Assembly: GCF_009664975.1 (NCBI RefSeq)
Contig: NZ_WJXB01000002.1
Location: forward strand, 186,001 to 250,000
DNA length: 64,000 nt
Source of the DNA: Paenibacillus monticola
Lineage (GTDB): Bacteria > Bacillota > Bacilli > Paenibacillales > Paenibacillaceae
Direction of reading: 5' to 3'
Shown here piece after piece: positions 15,586 to 25,062 of the stretch. A program made the position numbers and the translations under genes. Every line of letters begins with the position of its first letter. Position 1 is the first letter of the stretch. The notes under the pieces were generated by a model, which did not search any database, was not told where the DNA came from, and worked only from the letters and a program-made list of their open reading frames with translations.

Positions 15586-17103
15586 CTAATCACGTTCAAT
15601 GTAAATCCAGCCATCCGCATCCTTCTCCACAGTAGCATGCAGCGCTTCTGCCAACAGGCGAAGTGGAACATAGGCATCCCCGTATTCGTCAACGAATACC
15701 GGTTGATCCAGCTTCACAGTAGCACCGTTAATGGTAACCACGGAGGAACCAATTTTGAATACCAGCTTGTCGCCATACACATCCTCGGTAACGTTAATCG
15801 CATGGTTCACCGCATCCCACTCTACAGTTGCATCCAAATCTTCTGCTAAATACCGCAGTGGCACGTAGGTGGTGTTGCCTTCGACCAGCGGATAATAATA
15901 ATCGTCATCAGGAGCAATCCCGATTGATTTTTTGGTCATACCGAAATCCTCTTTCATTAAGCGATGGACATCCGAGCCTGCTTCAAAGTTTCTCAAAGTC
16001 TCACCTGGTGTAAGCTGTAAAGCAGAAACATCAAGTGCACCCTCTGTGCTGATAACGTCAGCTGTTACCGGCCCGCCAATATTCCAGATCTGACTCTCTG
16101 CTTTAAAGGAAATACTTTGCAAGGGTAGATCCTCACTCGCTGGAAGCGCAACTAACAGATCAATATTCTGTTTACGCACATGAAGTCCACTATCCACAAA
16201 TACATCTACTTGCAGCTTTGTATCTTTGCTGAGCACCGTCTTAAGCTCAGGTGTCGATTCGTACAGATTATCCAACTGTTTGTCGTATACAAGTAGTACT
16301 GTATCAATAGCCAACTTGGCTGCATCATGCAGAACGGTCACAACCGCCTCTTTATCCTCTAGAGGTATTTGACCCGCACCCAGGCCAAGCAGCTCGCCCA
16401 GATCCACATCTTCTGCCTGAATCACTGGATAGAGGTAGTCATAGAGACCACTGATTAGTTGAGTAAAACCTTCGGAATCCGTCGAAATGGATTTAAGGAA
16501 TCCCTTTAATAATGCCGGAAGCTCATCACCAGTCACCTCAGTATGTAGCTTTGTAAGGTTCATAGACTGACCGTAAACAGCCTCATTCACGGAGGAAACG
16601 TTAATCACACTTGGATTAAGCAGATTCTTAACCACAAACTGGGTGAGTTGCTTAGAGAAAACTTCTGTTTTGGCAGGATCGAGTCCTTCTATACCCACCA
16701 TATCTTCAGCATTCTGGATCGGGTAGTAGAAGGGCTGTTTGGCTCCTTCAACCGTAAAGACTATAGCTTCCTTATCCATAAAAAAAGTAAAGGGCAGCTT
16801 CAATTGTTTGTAACCGACAGTCCCTTTGGCAGAAATATTGCCGTTATCTTGCAGCTTCATATTGCTTACATCTAAGGAGAAAGAATTAATAAGATCTACT
16901 ATTTCTTTGTCTTCAGCACTTATCCCTGCAGCAGGGACAGCATTTAAGGAAAGGGTCATGCTGGACTCAGAGGACTTTACGTCTAAATCACCGAGCAATA
17001 CTTTGTTGACATCTAATCCTCCAACGGATTGACAGCCCGCGAGAATCAGCAGGATTGCGATGAAGGGAACGAACCACTTTGTTCTTGCTTTAATCTTCCT
17101 CAT
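15586..17103 (-). CDS. Lipoprotein with C-terminal copper amine oxidase N-like (stalk) domain
   Basis: 505 residues. The signal peptide ends in LILAGC, so Cys24 is the lipidation site. The middle part (about 40-370) is an unrecognised, mostly beta domain. The C-terminal 125 residues hold two copies of the stalk/PF07833 motif: TTYVPLRYLAEDLDATVEWD and DAYVPLRLLAEALHATVEKD. In Paenibacillus such domains are common on cell-surface proteins and probably bind wall or envelope components. The ATG is preceded by GAGGAGA. The stop falls four bases from repeat copy B. A binding or structural role at the surface is an inference. Confidence 0.85.
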   Translation of the reverse strand: MRKIKARTKWFVPFIAILLILAGCQSVGGLDVNKVLLGDLDVKSSESSMTLSLNAVPAAGISAEDKEIVDLINSFSLDVSNMKLQDNGNISAKGTVGYKQLKLPFTFFMDKEAIVFTVEGAKQPFYYPIQNAEDMVGIEGLDPAKTEVFSKQLTQFVVKNLLNPSVINVSSVNEAVYGQSMNLTKLHTEVTGDELPALLKGFLKSISTDSEGFTQLISGLYDYLYPVIQAEDVDLGELLGLGAGQIPLEDKEAVVTVLHDAAKLAIDTVLLVYDKQLDNLYESTPELKTVLSKDTKLQVDVFVDSGLHVRKQNIDLLVALPASEDLPLQSISFKAESQIWNIGGPVTADVISTEGALDVSALQLTPGETLRNFEAGSDVHRLMKEDFGMTKKSIGIAPDDDYYYPLVEGNTTYVPLRYLAEDLDATVEWDAVNHAINVTEDVYGDKLVFKIGSSVVTINGATVKLDQPVFVDEYGDAYVPLRLLAEALHATVEKDADGWIYIERD

Positions 17104-17196
17104 AGCATTTCTCCTCTAACTTGTATTTTGTTAAACCCTATCATTGTATCAATAGTGGCAGGATTTGTAAATCAAACTATAGAACCATGTAAGGGA

Positions 17197-17865
17197 TTAC
17201 ATGTTTATTAAGCTCTGCCAATCAATATGTACCCAATCTTTGTAAACCAGAAACTTAACAACTGCCAAACAAGCTAAATGTGCTGGATAAAAGGACCACC
17301 ACACCCAACGCGGGAGCCGCCGACGCTCTAGATATTTCCAGAATACAGGTACGATAACGATCAGCAGCGTTGGAACAATACTGACCATCTGGACCAACCA
17401 GCCGTTATAGAACAGATAGAATATATTCAGCAGGAAATGGGCCAGCACCAGCCAGTACGATCGGGCATAGCGGAATATCAGCACCAGCAGCAGACCATAA
17501 GCATTATAATCCAATGGGAAGTATTCCATGAATATACAGACCGCAATCACTAGCGGCGCGCCCAGCCACGGATTAGGTACCTTATCTAATACTACCAGCA
17601 CTATTGCCGACAATAGAAGTGTGAACACGACATTTAATCCGCCCGGGTCCAGTGCCAGATTATAGGGGACTTGGGCAATCACAGCAATGAGCAGCAATCT
17701 TAGCAAATATTTAGGTCTGGATGAAGTATATATATGCCCTTGCACTAACGTATAGCAGTAGATTGGAAAAGCAATTCTCCCAATGTATCGCCAGCCTAAC
17801 TCTCCCGGAAAAAAGATGTAGCCTACGTGATCGATAAGCATAGTCAGCATAGCGATAATCTGCAT
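17197..17865 (-). CDS. TraX-family membrane protein
   Basis: A 222-residue polytopic protein with about seven membrane helices. The opening MLTMLIDHVGYIFFPG, then WRYIGRIAFPIYCYTLVQG, is the PF05857 (TraX) signature. TraX of the F plasmid acetylates pilin, and the wider family looks like acyltransferases acting at the membrane; chromosomal Bacillota copies have no conjugation genes nearby, as here. A perfect-looking AGGAGG precedes the ATG. Nothing adjacent suggests the acceptor; acylation of a wall polymer is possible but not shown. Confidence 0.88.
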   Translation of the reverse strand: MQIIAMLTMLIDHVGYIFFPGELGWRYIGRIAFPIYCYTLVQGHIYTSSRPKYLLRLLLIAVIAQVPYNLALDPGGLNVVFTLLLSAIVLVVLDKVPNPWLGAPLVIAVCIFMEYFPLDYNAYGLLLVLIFRYARSYWLVLAHFLLNIFYLFYNGWLVQMVSIVPTLLIVIVPVFWKYLERRRLPRWVWWSFYPAHLACLAVVKFLVYKDWVHIDWQSLINM

Positions 17866-17980
17866 CTCAGACCTCCTGTAAAATAGTATGTTTGAATGTT
17901 ATTATCCAATAGATTAAGCACTGAGGCAAGCCTCAACCTGCTCCCGATTTAGCATCTCCACCATTCTCTACCGCCAGTAA

Positions 17981-18027
17981 GAAGAAACGGATGTGCCGTC
18001 CTTTATATAGACGTCACCCGTTTCTTC
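17981..18027. repeat. Dispersed palindromic repeat, copy C (degenerate)
   Basis: GAAGAAACGG and CCGTTTCTTC are perfectly paired outer arms with an imperfect centre. The tail GAGAAATAT matches copy A. Confidence 0.7.
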
Positions 18028-18038
18028 GAGAAATATCT

Positions 18039-18080
18039 TTAAAGAAAGGCCGCTCCCCAGAAATTCTGAGGAGCGGCCTT
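18039..18080 (-). terminator. Terminator of the sugar ABC transporter operon
   Basis: On the minus strand AAGGCCGCTCC pairs perfectly with GGAGCGGCCTT, followed by TCTTTAAAG. Confidence 0.85.
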
Positions 18081-18119
18081 ATTAATTCTCTAGTATTCAG
18101 ACTGTCTCCGATCCTTCTC

Positions 18120-19283
18120 TTACGCTGTCTTCGACTTGTTGTAAATATCAAACCCAACAGCCAGCAGCAGTACAAGTCCCTTGATCCCCTGCTGCCAATC
18201 CACGCCAAGGCCGACGAGCGACATCCCGTTGTTCATTACGCCCATGACTAGACCACCGATTATAGCCCCGACAACCGTTCCTATCCCACCGGATGCTGAT
18301 GCTCCACCGATAAAGCAGGCGGCGATGGCATCGAGCTCAAAGTTAGTACCCGCTTTAGGAGTTGCCGAATTCAGACGGGCAGCAAAGACGAGGCCACATA
18401 ACGCAGCCATTACGCCCATGTTAACGAACACCCAGAAGGTAACGCGTTTGGTTTTGACACCAGATAGACTAGCCGCTTTCTCATTGCCACCCAGTGCGTA
18501 AATATGCCGGCCCATGGTCATCCGGTTCATGACAAAGGAGTAGATTACTATCAGAACGAGCAGAATGATTAGTATATTAGGAATCCCGTTATATTGAGCC
18601 AGCACAAAGGTAAATAGGTTAATAATTATAATCAGCGCTGCAGCTTTGGCCACAGAGAGCCAGACCGAACCCTGCTCAAAACCATATTTCACGGTAGTCC
18701 TGCGAGTTCTGAACTCTTGATAGATTACAACTAAAGATAAAAGAATACCGAGTATCAGCGTTAGCAGATGCTGTGAGCTTCCCCCGAATACATCCGGGAT
18801 GAAGCCGGAGCTGATCTTTTGGAAAGATTTTGGGAAAGGAGCGATGGATTGGCCGTTCAGTACGATCATCGTCAACCCGCGGAACAATAGCATCCCGGCT
18901 AGGGTCACGATGAACGCTGGTATTTTGACATAAGCAACCCAGAAGCCCTGCCATGCACCCACGATGGCGCCCATGAGCAAAGACAGAAATACCGCAAGCA
19001 CCGGATTCATATCCATCTTCACCATCATAATCGCTGAAAGTGCGCCGATAAAGGCGGCCACGGAACCGACCGAAAGGTCGATATGCCCAGTAATAATGAC
19101 CAGTACCATACCAATTGCCAGCACAAGAATGTAGCTATTTTGCAGAATAAGATTCGTAACGTTTAGCGGCTTCAACAGAATGCCGTCCGTAAGGATTTGA
19201 AAGAAAATGGAGATAAAGATTAATGCAATAATCATGCCGTATTGGCGGATATTCCTTTTGAATAATTCGTTAATGGCTCCCAT
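18120..19283 (-). CDS. gguB: Multiple-sugar ABC transporter permease (GguB/MmsB/XylH type)
   Basis: 387 residues with about ten membrane helices, BPD_transp_2 family. The ITGHIDLSVGSV segment and ALGGNEKAASLSGVKT loop, which contacts the ATPase, are characteristic. It forms the membrane pore of an importer for a monosaccharide such as xylose, arabinose or galactose. The start ATG follows GGGGGTA and lies six bases after the ATPase stop; the gene is last in the chvE-gguA-gguB operon and is followed by a strong terminator. Confidence 0.93.
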   Translation of the reverse strand: MGAINELFKRNIRQYGMIIALIFISIFFQILTDGILLKPLNVTNLILQNSYILVLAIGMVLVIITGHIDLSVGSVAAFIGALSAIMMVKMDMNPVLAVFLSLLMGAIVGAWQGFWVAYVKIPAFIVTLAGMLLFRGLTMIVLNGQSIAPFPKSFQKISSGFIPDVFGGSSQHLLTLILGILLSLVVIYQEFRTRRTTVKYGFEQGSVWLSVAKAAALIIIINLFTFVLAQYNGIPNILIILLVLIVIYSFVMNRMTMGRHIYALGGNEKAASLSGVKTKRVTFWVFVNMGVMAALCGLVFAARLNSATPKAGTNFELDAIAACFIGGASASGGIGTVVGAIIGGLVMGVMNNGMSLVGLGVDWQQGIKGLVLLLAVGFDIYNKSKTA

Positions 19284-19289
19284 GCGGTG

Positions 19290-20819
19290 CTACCCCCTGC
19301 TTCGTGTCATATATTTCATCAAAGTCTCCTGCGTTGCATCCTGCCGTTCCACCTCACCGGTAATCCGCCCTTCACACATCATATAGATCCGGTCGCACAT
19401 GCCGATGATCTCGGGCAGTTCAGAGGAAATGACCAGTACACCTTTGCCTTCGGCCGCTAGCTTATTGATGATCGAATAGATCTCGTATTTGGCACCAACG
19501 TCAATTCCGCGCGTAGGTTCGTCCAGGATGAGAATATCCGGCTGCGCATAGATCCATTTGCTGAGCACTACCTTTTGCTGATTTCCGCCGCTGAGATTCA
19601 CTGTTTTCTGCAAAATGCTAGGTGTCTTGATGTTTAGCTTCTTCCGATATTCCTCCGCTACCAGCACTTCCTCATTCTCATTAATGATGCCGTGACGCGA
19701 CAGCTTCTTCAGATTACTCAGGGAAATATTCCGTTTAATATCCTCGATCAGAATCAGCCCGTATTGCTTCCGATCCTCGGTCACATAGGCCAAACCATTC
19801 TCTATTGCTTTATTGATATCCGTCAAAAAAACTTCCTTGCCATGCATAAACACTTGGCCACTGATCCGCTTGCCGTAAGCTCTCCCAAACACGCTCATCG
19901 CCAATTCCGTTCGTCCCGCGCCCATGAGTCCAGCAATGCCGACTACTTCACCGCGGCGGATATGCATATTGATCTTATCCAGCATCTTGCGGTCCTGCTG
20001 TGTCGGATGATAAACCTCCCAGTCCCGGATCTCGAAAATAGTCTCTCCGATATCCGGAGTACGGTCTGGATACCGATTGGTCAGGTCGCGGCCGACCATA
20101 CCTTTAATAATGACATCCTCAGTGACTTGATCTTGTTTCATATCCAGAGTCTGAATGGTTTGTCCATCGCGCAGTATCGTTACAGAATCCGCTACCTTCT
20201 CGATTTCGTTCAATTTATGTGAAATGATAATGGAGGAAATCCCTCGCTTCTTCAGCGCCAGAATCAGCTCCAGCAGGTTCTCACTATCATCCTCATTCAG
20301 GGCCGCAGTTGGTTCATCGAGAATGAGCAGCTTGACCTCCTTGGAGAGCGCTTTGGCGATCTCAACCAGTTGCTGCTTGCCAACACCTATCGTCGATACC
20401 TTTGTAGACGGCGATTCCTTGAGGCCGACGGTTTGCAGCAGCTCTGTGGTCTTCACCGTCGTTTCATTCCAGTTGATCACCCCGTGCTTAGCCTGTTCAT
20501 TGCCCAGGAAGATGTTCTCCGAAATCGACAAATACGGAATCAGTGCCAACTCCTGATGAATAATGACAATCCCGAGACTTTCACTATCCTTAATATCTTT
20601 GAACTGGCAAACCTGATCTTTAAATAAAATATCTCCCTCATACGTTCCCACCGGATAAACACCGCTAAGCACCTTCATCAAAGTGGATTTGCCGGCCCCA
20701 TTCTCTCCACATAAGGCGTGAATTTCGCCTTCCTTCACCTTCAGGTTCACATTACTGAGCGCTTTCACGCCGGGGAATGTCTTCGTAATGCTTTTCATCT
20801 CCATAATATAGTCTGCCAT
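19290..20819 (-). CDS. gguA: Multiple-sugar ABC transporter ATPase (GguA/MmsA/XylG type)
   Basis: A 509-residue tandem ATPase. Domain 1 has Walker [10 protein letters not shown] (38-46) and an [13 protein letters not shown] Walker B; domain 2 has the usual degenerate Walker [10 protein letters not shown], an intact LSGGNQQK signature and [19 protein letters not shown]. This two-domain pattern is diagnostic of CUT2 sugar importers. The frame opens at 20855, but GGGTGAGAAGC precedes the ATG at 20819, which gives the conserved N-terminus. It energises uptake with the adjacent permease and binding protein. Confidence 0.93.
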   Translation of the reverse strand: MADYIMEMKSITKTFPGVKALSNVNLKVKEGEIHALCGENGAGKSTLMKVLSGVYPVGTYEGDILFKDQVCQFKDIKDSESLGIVIIHQELALIPYLSISENIFLGNEQAKHGVINWNETTVKTTELLQTVGLKESPSTKVSTIGVGKQQLVEIAKALSKEVKLLILDEPTAALNEDDSENLLELILALKKRGISSIIISHKLNEIEKVADSVTILRDGQTIQTLDMKQDQVTEDVIIKGMVGRDLTNRYPDRTPDIGETIFEIRDWEVYHPTQQDRKMLDKINMHIRRGEVVGIAGLMGAGRTELAMSVFGRAYGKRISGQVFMHGKEVFLTDINKAIENGLAYVTEDRKQYGLILIEDIKRNISLSNLKKLSRHGIINENEEVLVAEEYRKKLNIKTPSILQKTVNLSGGNQQKVVLSKWIYAQPDILILDEPTRGIDVGAKYEIYSIINKLAAEGKGVLVISSELPEIIGMCDRIYMMCEGRITGEVERQDATQETLMKYMTRSRG

Positions 20820-20928
20820 GCTTCTCACCCAGCTTTCAAAAGTGACTGTAATCATGAATGCGGCTGGCAGCCTTCAATAAAGACCGCAAAGACTGCCGCC
20901 GCACACAGGTTATAAGAATTTCAATTGA

Positions 20929-22017
20929 TTATTCACCAAGCTCAGCTTTGGTGTAGTAACCACTCTCTACAAGGACCTTATCTACATTAGTTGCATCTAC
21001 AGATACGGGTTCCAGCAGATACGAAGGGACTATTTTCACGCCATTGTCATAGGTTGTAGTATCATTCACTTCAGCTTCTGTTCCTTTGAGCACACTCTCT
21101 GTCATATCAACCGCTTTTTTAGCCAGTTCACGCGTATCCTTAAACACAGTTTGTGTCTGTTCTCCGGCGAGGATCGACTTTGCGGAAGCAAGCTCCGCAT
21201 CCTGTCCTGTTACAACCGGTAGCTTCTTGTCACCAGAACCGTAGCCAATCCCTTTAAGTGAGGATAGTACCCCAATACTGATGCCATCATAGGGAGAAAG
21301 CACAGCATCCAGATTATCGCTGGCATAGTTGGCACTCAGCAGGTTATCCATACGCGATTGAGCCGCAGCACCGTCCCAGCGAAGAGTCGCTACTTGATCC
21401 ATAGTTAGCTGTTTACTGCGAACTACAAGTTTGCCTGAATCAATGTAAGGCTTCAGGATAGACATCGCACCATCAAAGAAGAAGTAAGCATTATTATCAT
21501 CTGGCGATCCGCCGAACAGTTCGATGTTAAAAGGTCCCTTGCCATCCTTCAGGCCCAGCTTCTCTTCAATGTAAGAGCCTTGCAGCACGCCAACCTTGAA
21601 GTTATCAAAAGTCGCATAGTAATCGACATATTCACTTTTTTTGATCAAACGGTCATAAGCGATAATCTTAACGTTGGCATCATGCGCTTTTTGCAGGACA
21701 TCCGTCAGGGCTTCACCGTCAATTGAAGCGATTACAATTGCATTTACACCTTTGGTGATCATGTTCTCAATTTGAGAAACCTGATTCTCCACGACATCCT
21801 CAGCGTATTGCAGGTCCGTGCTGTAACCCAGCTTCTCGAACTCCTTCACCATATTATTGCCGTCATTCACCCAACGCTCTGAGGATTTCGTAGGCATCGC
21901 AATACCCACCTTGCCGCTGGCTCCATTGGAGCCTCCACTTGAACTGTTGTTATTACCACATGCAGATAAAATGAGTACGAGTGCCAACGTCAACATTATT
22001 AACGAATATTTTTTCAT
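20929..22017 (-). CDS. chvE: Sugar-binding lipoprotein, ChvE type
   Basis: A 362-residue periplasmic-type binding protein anchored by lipobox LILSAC (Cys20), followed by an Asn-Ser-Gly linker. The [18 protein letters not shown] opening and the [20 protein letters not shown] segment are typical of ChvE/XylF-like proteins that bind xylose, glucose, galactose or arabinose. First gene of the operon with the ATPase and permease; the gap of 109 bp to the ATPase gene is larger than elsewhere, as is usual after highly expressed binding proteins. A cre-like site lies 137 bp upstream. The ATG follows AGGGGG. Confidence 0.93.
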   Translation of the reverse strand: MKKYSLIMLTLALVLILSACGNNNSSSGGSNGASGKVGIAMPTKSSERWVNDGNNMVKEFEKLGYSTDLQYAEDVVENQVSQIENMITKGVNAIVIASIDGEALTDVLQKAHDANVKIIAYDRLIKKSEYVDYYATFDNFKVGVLQGSYIEEKLGLKDGKGPFNIELFGGSPDDNNAYFFFDGAMSILKPYIDSGKLVVRSKQLTMDQVATLRWDGAAAQSRMDNLLSANYASDNLDAVLSPYDGISIGVLSSLKGIGYGSGDKKLPVVTGQDAELASAKSILAGEQTQTVFKDTRELAKKAVDMTESVLKGTEAEVNDTTTYDNGVKIVPSYLLEPVSVDATNVDKVLVESGYYTKAELGE

Positions 22018-22153
22018 TCCTTCACAACCCCCTGAACTATTCTGTTGCCCCTACGGGGAACGTTCTCCCTGTTTGACAAGTTGAGTATAGCAAGAGGGGG
22101 CTTGTATAGTATTTACAATGAAACTACTGTTTTTATAAAAAACGAACCTTTTT

Positions 22154-22167
22154 TGATAGCGTTTACA
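22154..22167. promoter_or_regulatory. cre-like site upstream of chvE
   Basis: TGATAGCGTTTACA matches 13 of 14 consensus positions (T for A at position 4). It suggests catabolite control of the sugar transporter operon. Confidence 0.55.
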
Positions 22168-22197
22168 TGAATGGGATTTAATGTGCGCTATAACGGC

Positions 22198-22237
22198 AAA
22201 CAGCCAGTCTCCCATTGCTAGGAGACTGGCTGTTTTT
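22198..22237 (+). terminator. Hairpin terminator in the chvE-GNAT gap
   Basis: AACAGCCAGTCTCC pairs perfectly with GGAGACTGGCTGTT; five T follow on the plus strand and three on the minus strand. It may end the GNAT transcript or a plus-strand RNA started near 22117. Confidence 0.65.
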
Positions 22238-22350
22238 GGATAAAATAAAGTTTAGTAATGAGTATGCTTCGACATCGCGCTGATTGTGGACAGAAAATGA
22301 AGTTCTAGACTACCGCCGTGTTATTGAGCTAATGTATCCCGCGAGTTGAA

Positions 22351-22755
22351 TCAAACCAACTCTGAAATAAACATAGGCGTGGCTCCATCCTCTTTGGAAA
22401 AGCCACATTTATGATAAAAATCCACTGCACTCAGATAAGAAATTAGTACTTTCGTTTTACATCTTTTATATCTATCAAGCATAATGTCCATCATTTCCTT
22501 ACCTATTCCTTCACCCTGATAACTAGGATTGATAAGCATGTAATGGAAATATACGGTTAAAACATCATCGGACAGAGCATTTACTAGACCGACGAGCTTA
22601 TCTCCATCCCAAGCCGCAACAATCGAATGAGATCCTTTAATCGCTTGGATAAGGTCATTTGGGTGTTTTCCTGATTCCCACTCTACCGAAAGAAATAACT
22701 CTTGAAGTGCCTCCTTAGTGATAACCTCAATATTCGAAGCGTAACGGATGCTCAT
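22351..22755 (-). CDS. GNAT-family N-acetyltransferase
   Basis: A compact 134-residue GNAT domain. The acetyl-CoA loop is INPSYQGEGIGKEMMDIML (Q/R-x-x-G-x-G/A), preceded by the VYFHYMLI strand and followed by SAVDFYHKCGFSKE. The ATG follows AGGTAGG. It is most like small acetyltransferases of unknown substrate, some of which acetylate antibiotics or arylamines. It is the last gene of the block that separates the sugar transporter from the upstream sensor genes. Confidence 0.88.
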   Translation of the reverse strand: MSIRYASNIEVITKEALQELFLSVEWESGKHPNDLIQAIKGSHSIVAAWDGDKLVGLVNALSDDVLTVYFHYMLINPSYQGEGIGKEMMDIMLDRYKRCKTKVLISYLSAVDFYHKCGFSKEDGATPMFISELV

Positions 22756-22885
22756 CTCATACCTACCTTCATCGGAATTTGTCTCTAGGATACAAATTGC
22801 TTCCTATAAGTCAGTTTACCTTTAAATAGGTATATGAATAATGGAGTGTTTGAAGAAATTTTTGTGTTTATGCGCATGTCATCCA

Positions 22886-24352
22886 TTAGTTAAAAACAGG
22901 CTTTTTGCGAAATTTCGTTATTTGTTCAAAAGAATAGGCAATGCGTATTAGGGTAGGTTCGGTAAATGCTTTTCCGGCAAAAGTAATGCCAAAAGGTCTG
23001 CCGTTCGCTCTATACCCCGCGGGGATAGCAATGGATGGATAACCGGCTCGCGCACATATATCCGCTCCAATATATGCTGGAAACATTATTGCATCTAATT
23101 GATTACGGTTTATCGCATAATCAATTCCTTCATTCTGGGCAAGATATAAATCCATTATTGATTCCATAATGTAGTCCTTATTTTTTAGGGGATCTGTTAA
23201 CCCCTCCCGGAATTCCAATAAATCTTGACCATATTTCAGGGCTTTATCAGCATGCTCTACATTCCAATCGATAAGTTCAGACAACGAATGGATGGGCAAT
23301 TGTGCCGGAAGACGCTGCAAATAATTTTCTACTCCATGTTTGAATTCTAAATTCATCTTGTTCCACTTCCATGGCCCATGGAATGAAGGAATGTCGATAT
23401 TCTCTACAACTTCGGCTCCTGCTTTACTCAATGCGGAGACTGCTTGGTTAAATAGCGCCTCATCATACTCACCAGATTCACGAACATAATTGGGCACTTC
23501 GCAAAAGACCCCAATTCTCACTCCATGTAATCCTTCCTTGTCCAAGAATGCAGTATAGTCCTGTATATTGCTTTCATTACGCCATGTTGCTGGGTCTTGC
23601 TCATCTCTCCCAACTAATGCACTAAGCAGAACTGCCGCATCCGAAACCGTCCTTGCCACCGGCCCAGCCGTATCTTGTGAATAGGAAAAAGGAATAAGGC
23701 CTGAGCGGCTAATTAAGCCAACAGTCGGTTTAATGCCAACGATAGACATTTGTATAGCCGGACTAAGAATAGAAGCAGAGGTTTCTGTGCCTATCGCCGC
23801 TGCTGCAAAACTCATAGCAACAGCAGCGGCCGATCCAGTACTGGATCCACCTACGAAAAAATCGCCATACGGGTGCGCTACCTGACCACCTTTCGAACTA
23901 TAACCTGCCCACATCGTTGAGGAAACACCGTTAGCCCATTCTGTCATATTCGTCTTACCCAAAATGATGGCTCCGGATTCTCTTAGCCGCCGGATCAGGA
24001 AAGCATCCTCCGTACTTACATGCTGGGCCAAGGCTAAGGCTCCAGCACTTGTACGCATCTTGTCTCCGGTTTCGATATTATCCTTCACTAGAATCGGAAT
24101 ACCATGAAGTGGCCCTCTACTACCTTTACGTTGCCGTTCTAGATCAAGTGCCTCCGCAATGAAAATAGCATCTGGATTCATTTCCATAATGGAATTTATG
24201 TAAGGACCATCCTGATCATATATCGCGATACGGGATAAATAAAAAAAAAACAATTCTCTAGAAGTAATTTTCCCATTCTCCATCGCGTCCTGTAACTCCA
24301 ATATACTTGCATCTTCTACATCGATGTTCAGCTTAAAAAGATCTTTTTTCAT
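22886..24352 (-). CDS. Amidase-signature family hydrolase
   Basis: A 488-residue amidase with an intact Ser-cisSer-Lys triad: Lys90 in PILVKDN, cis-Ser171 in GGSSTGSAA, and nucleophile Ser194 in GTETSASILSP. The last motif is unusual: most relatives have GTDTGGSIR. It hydrolyses an amide to acid and ammonia; without gatB or gatC nearby it is not a glutaminyl-tRNA amidotransferase subunit. The ATG at 24352 is used rather than the GTG two codons earlier. Codons about 34-38 (LFFFY) contain ten consecutive T in the coding strand, a slippage-prone tract. Substrate unknown. Confidence 0.9.
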   Translation of the reverse strand: MKKDLFKLNIDVEDASILELQDAMENGKITSRELFFFYLSRIAIYDQDGPYINSIMEMNPDAIFIAEALDLERQRKGSRGPLHGIPILVKDNIETGDKMRTSAGALALAQHVSTEDAFLIRRLRESGAIILGKTNMTEWANGVSSTMWAGYSSKGGQVAHPYGDFFVGGSSTGSAAAVAMSFAAAAIGTETSASILSPAIQMSIVGIKPTVGLISRSGLIPFSYSQDTAGPVARTVSDAAVLLSALVGRDEQDPATWRNESNIQDYTAFLDKEGLHGVRIGVFCEVPNYVRESGEYDEALFNQAVSALSKAGAEVVENIDIPSFHGPWKWNKMNLEFKHGVENYLQRLPAQLPIHSLSELIDWNVEHADKALKYGQDLLEFREGLTDPLKNKDYIMESIMDLYLAQNEGIDYAINRNQLDAIMFPAYIGADICARAGYPSIAIPAGYRANGRPFGITFAGKAFTEPTLIRIAYSFEQITKFRKKPVFN

Positions 24353-24489
24353 ACACACGCCCCAATTAGCATATTATTCAAACTTATCTTTGGATATGTT
24401 CGGTCAATCGTTGTGTCGTTTCATTTCATATTTTCTTAATCCTTTATATTCGATCATAATCCTTAATTTCCCTTTTTTAGATGATGAGA

Positions 24490-24534
24490 GAAAAAGACCC
24501 TATCCACTCGAATACGACGAGTAGAATAGGGTCT
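24490..24534 (-). terminator. Terminator of the ArsR-AHSA1 operon
   Basis: On the minus strand AAGACCCTATTC pairs with GGATAGGGTCTT, followed by TTTCTC. Confidence 0.75.
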
Positions 24535-24542
24535 TCTGACGA

Positions 24543-25046
24543 TCAAACCTTTGCTAAATATTCGTCAAGTTGATCGAAGGTTGCTCCGAATCCTTGTTTC
24601 ATAGAGTCGAACATGCCTTTGAAAAAGTTCAGCTCTTCGTCTGACACATTGATCGGACCACCGCGCAGGGTTAATGTAGTTTTGCCTTCTGATTCAGTTA
24701 AGGTCAAGTGATTGTATATTTCCAATGGAAATGATGCGCTGAATGAGGCGCGAACGATGTTGCCTTCCGGATCTGAAAAAGAGTTAACAAATACGATCTT
24801 TGAAGGTGACTCAATTTCGTGATATACAAACTTCCCCCACATCTCATCTCCATCAGGGGCTTGCATGTTGTAGTGGAACACGCCTCCTGGACGAAAATCC
24901 ATCACAGCGACTTCAATCTTGAAGCCCGTGGGTCCCCACCAATTCTTTAGATGCTCGACCTCGGACCACATCTTAAACACTAGATCGCGTGGAGCGTCCA
25001 CCACCCGGGTGATCACCAATTCATTCTCTTCCATTTTCGTTTCCAT
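24543..25046 (-). CDS. SRPBCC/AHSA1 domain protein
   Basis: A 167-residue START-like (AHSA1) domain: DAPRDLVFKMWSEVEHLKNWWGP at the start, PGGVFHYNM in the middle and GATFDQLDEYLAKV at the end. Such proteins bind a hydrophobic ligand in a helix-grip pocket; their function in bacteria is mostly unknown. The frame extends to 25337 through the ArsR gene, but AGGC-type pairing (GGGGAGGCTTACAC) fits the ATG at 25046. It begins 16 bp after the ArsR stop, and this ArsR-AHSA1 pair is a common operon in Bacillota. Confidence 0.9.
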   Translation of the reverse strand: METKMEENELVITRVVDAPRDLVFKMWSEVEHLKNWWGPTGFKIEVAVMDFRPGGVFHYNMQAPDGDEMWGKFVYHEIESPSKIVFVNSFSDPEGNIVRASFSASFPLEIYNHLTLTESEGKTTLTLRGGPINVSDEELNFFKGMFDSMKQGFGATFDQLDEYLAKV

Positions 25047-25062
25047 GTGTAAGCCTCCCCAA

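Noticed and set aside
17197-17865. TraX as a sign of a conjugative element
   Set aside because: No relaxase, coupling protein, integrase or att-like repeats lie nearby; chromosomal TraX-like genes are common in Bacillota.
19692-20222. Plus-strand frame of 176 codons opposite the sugar ABC ATPase
   Set aside because: Antisense shadow of conserved ATPase motifs; no start signals.
22886-24352. Amidase as GatA of the transamidosome
   Set aside because: No gatB or gatC adjacent, and the nucleophile motif GTETSASIL departs from the GatA pattern.
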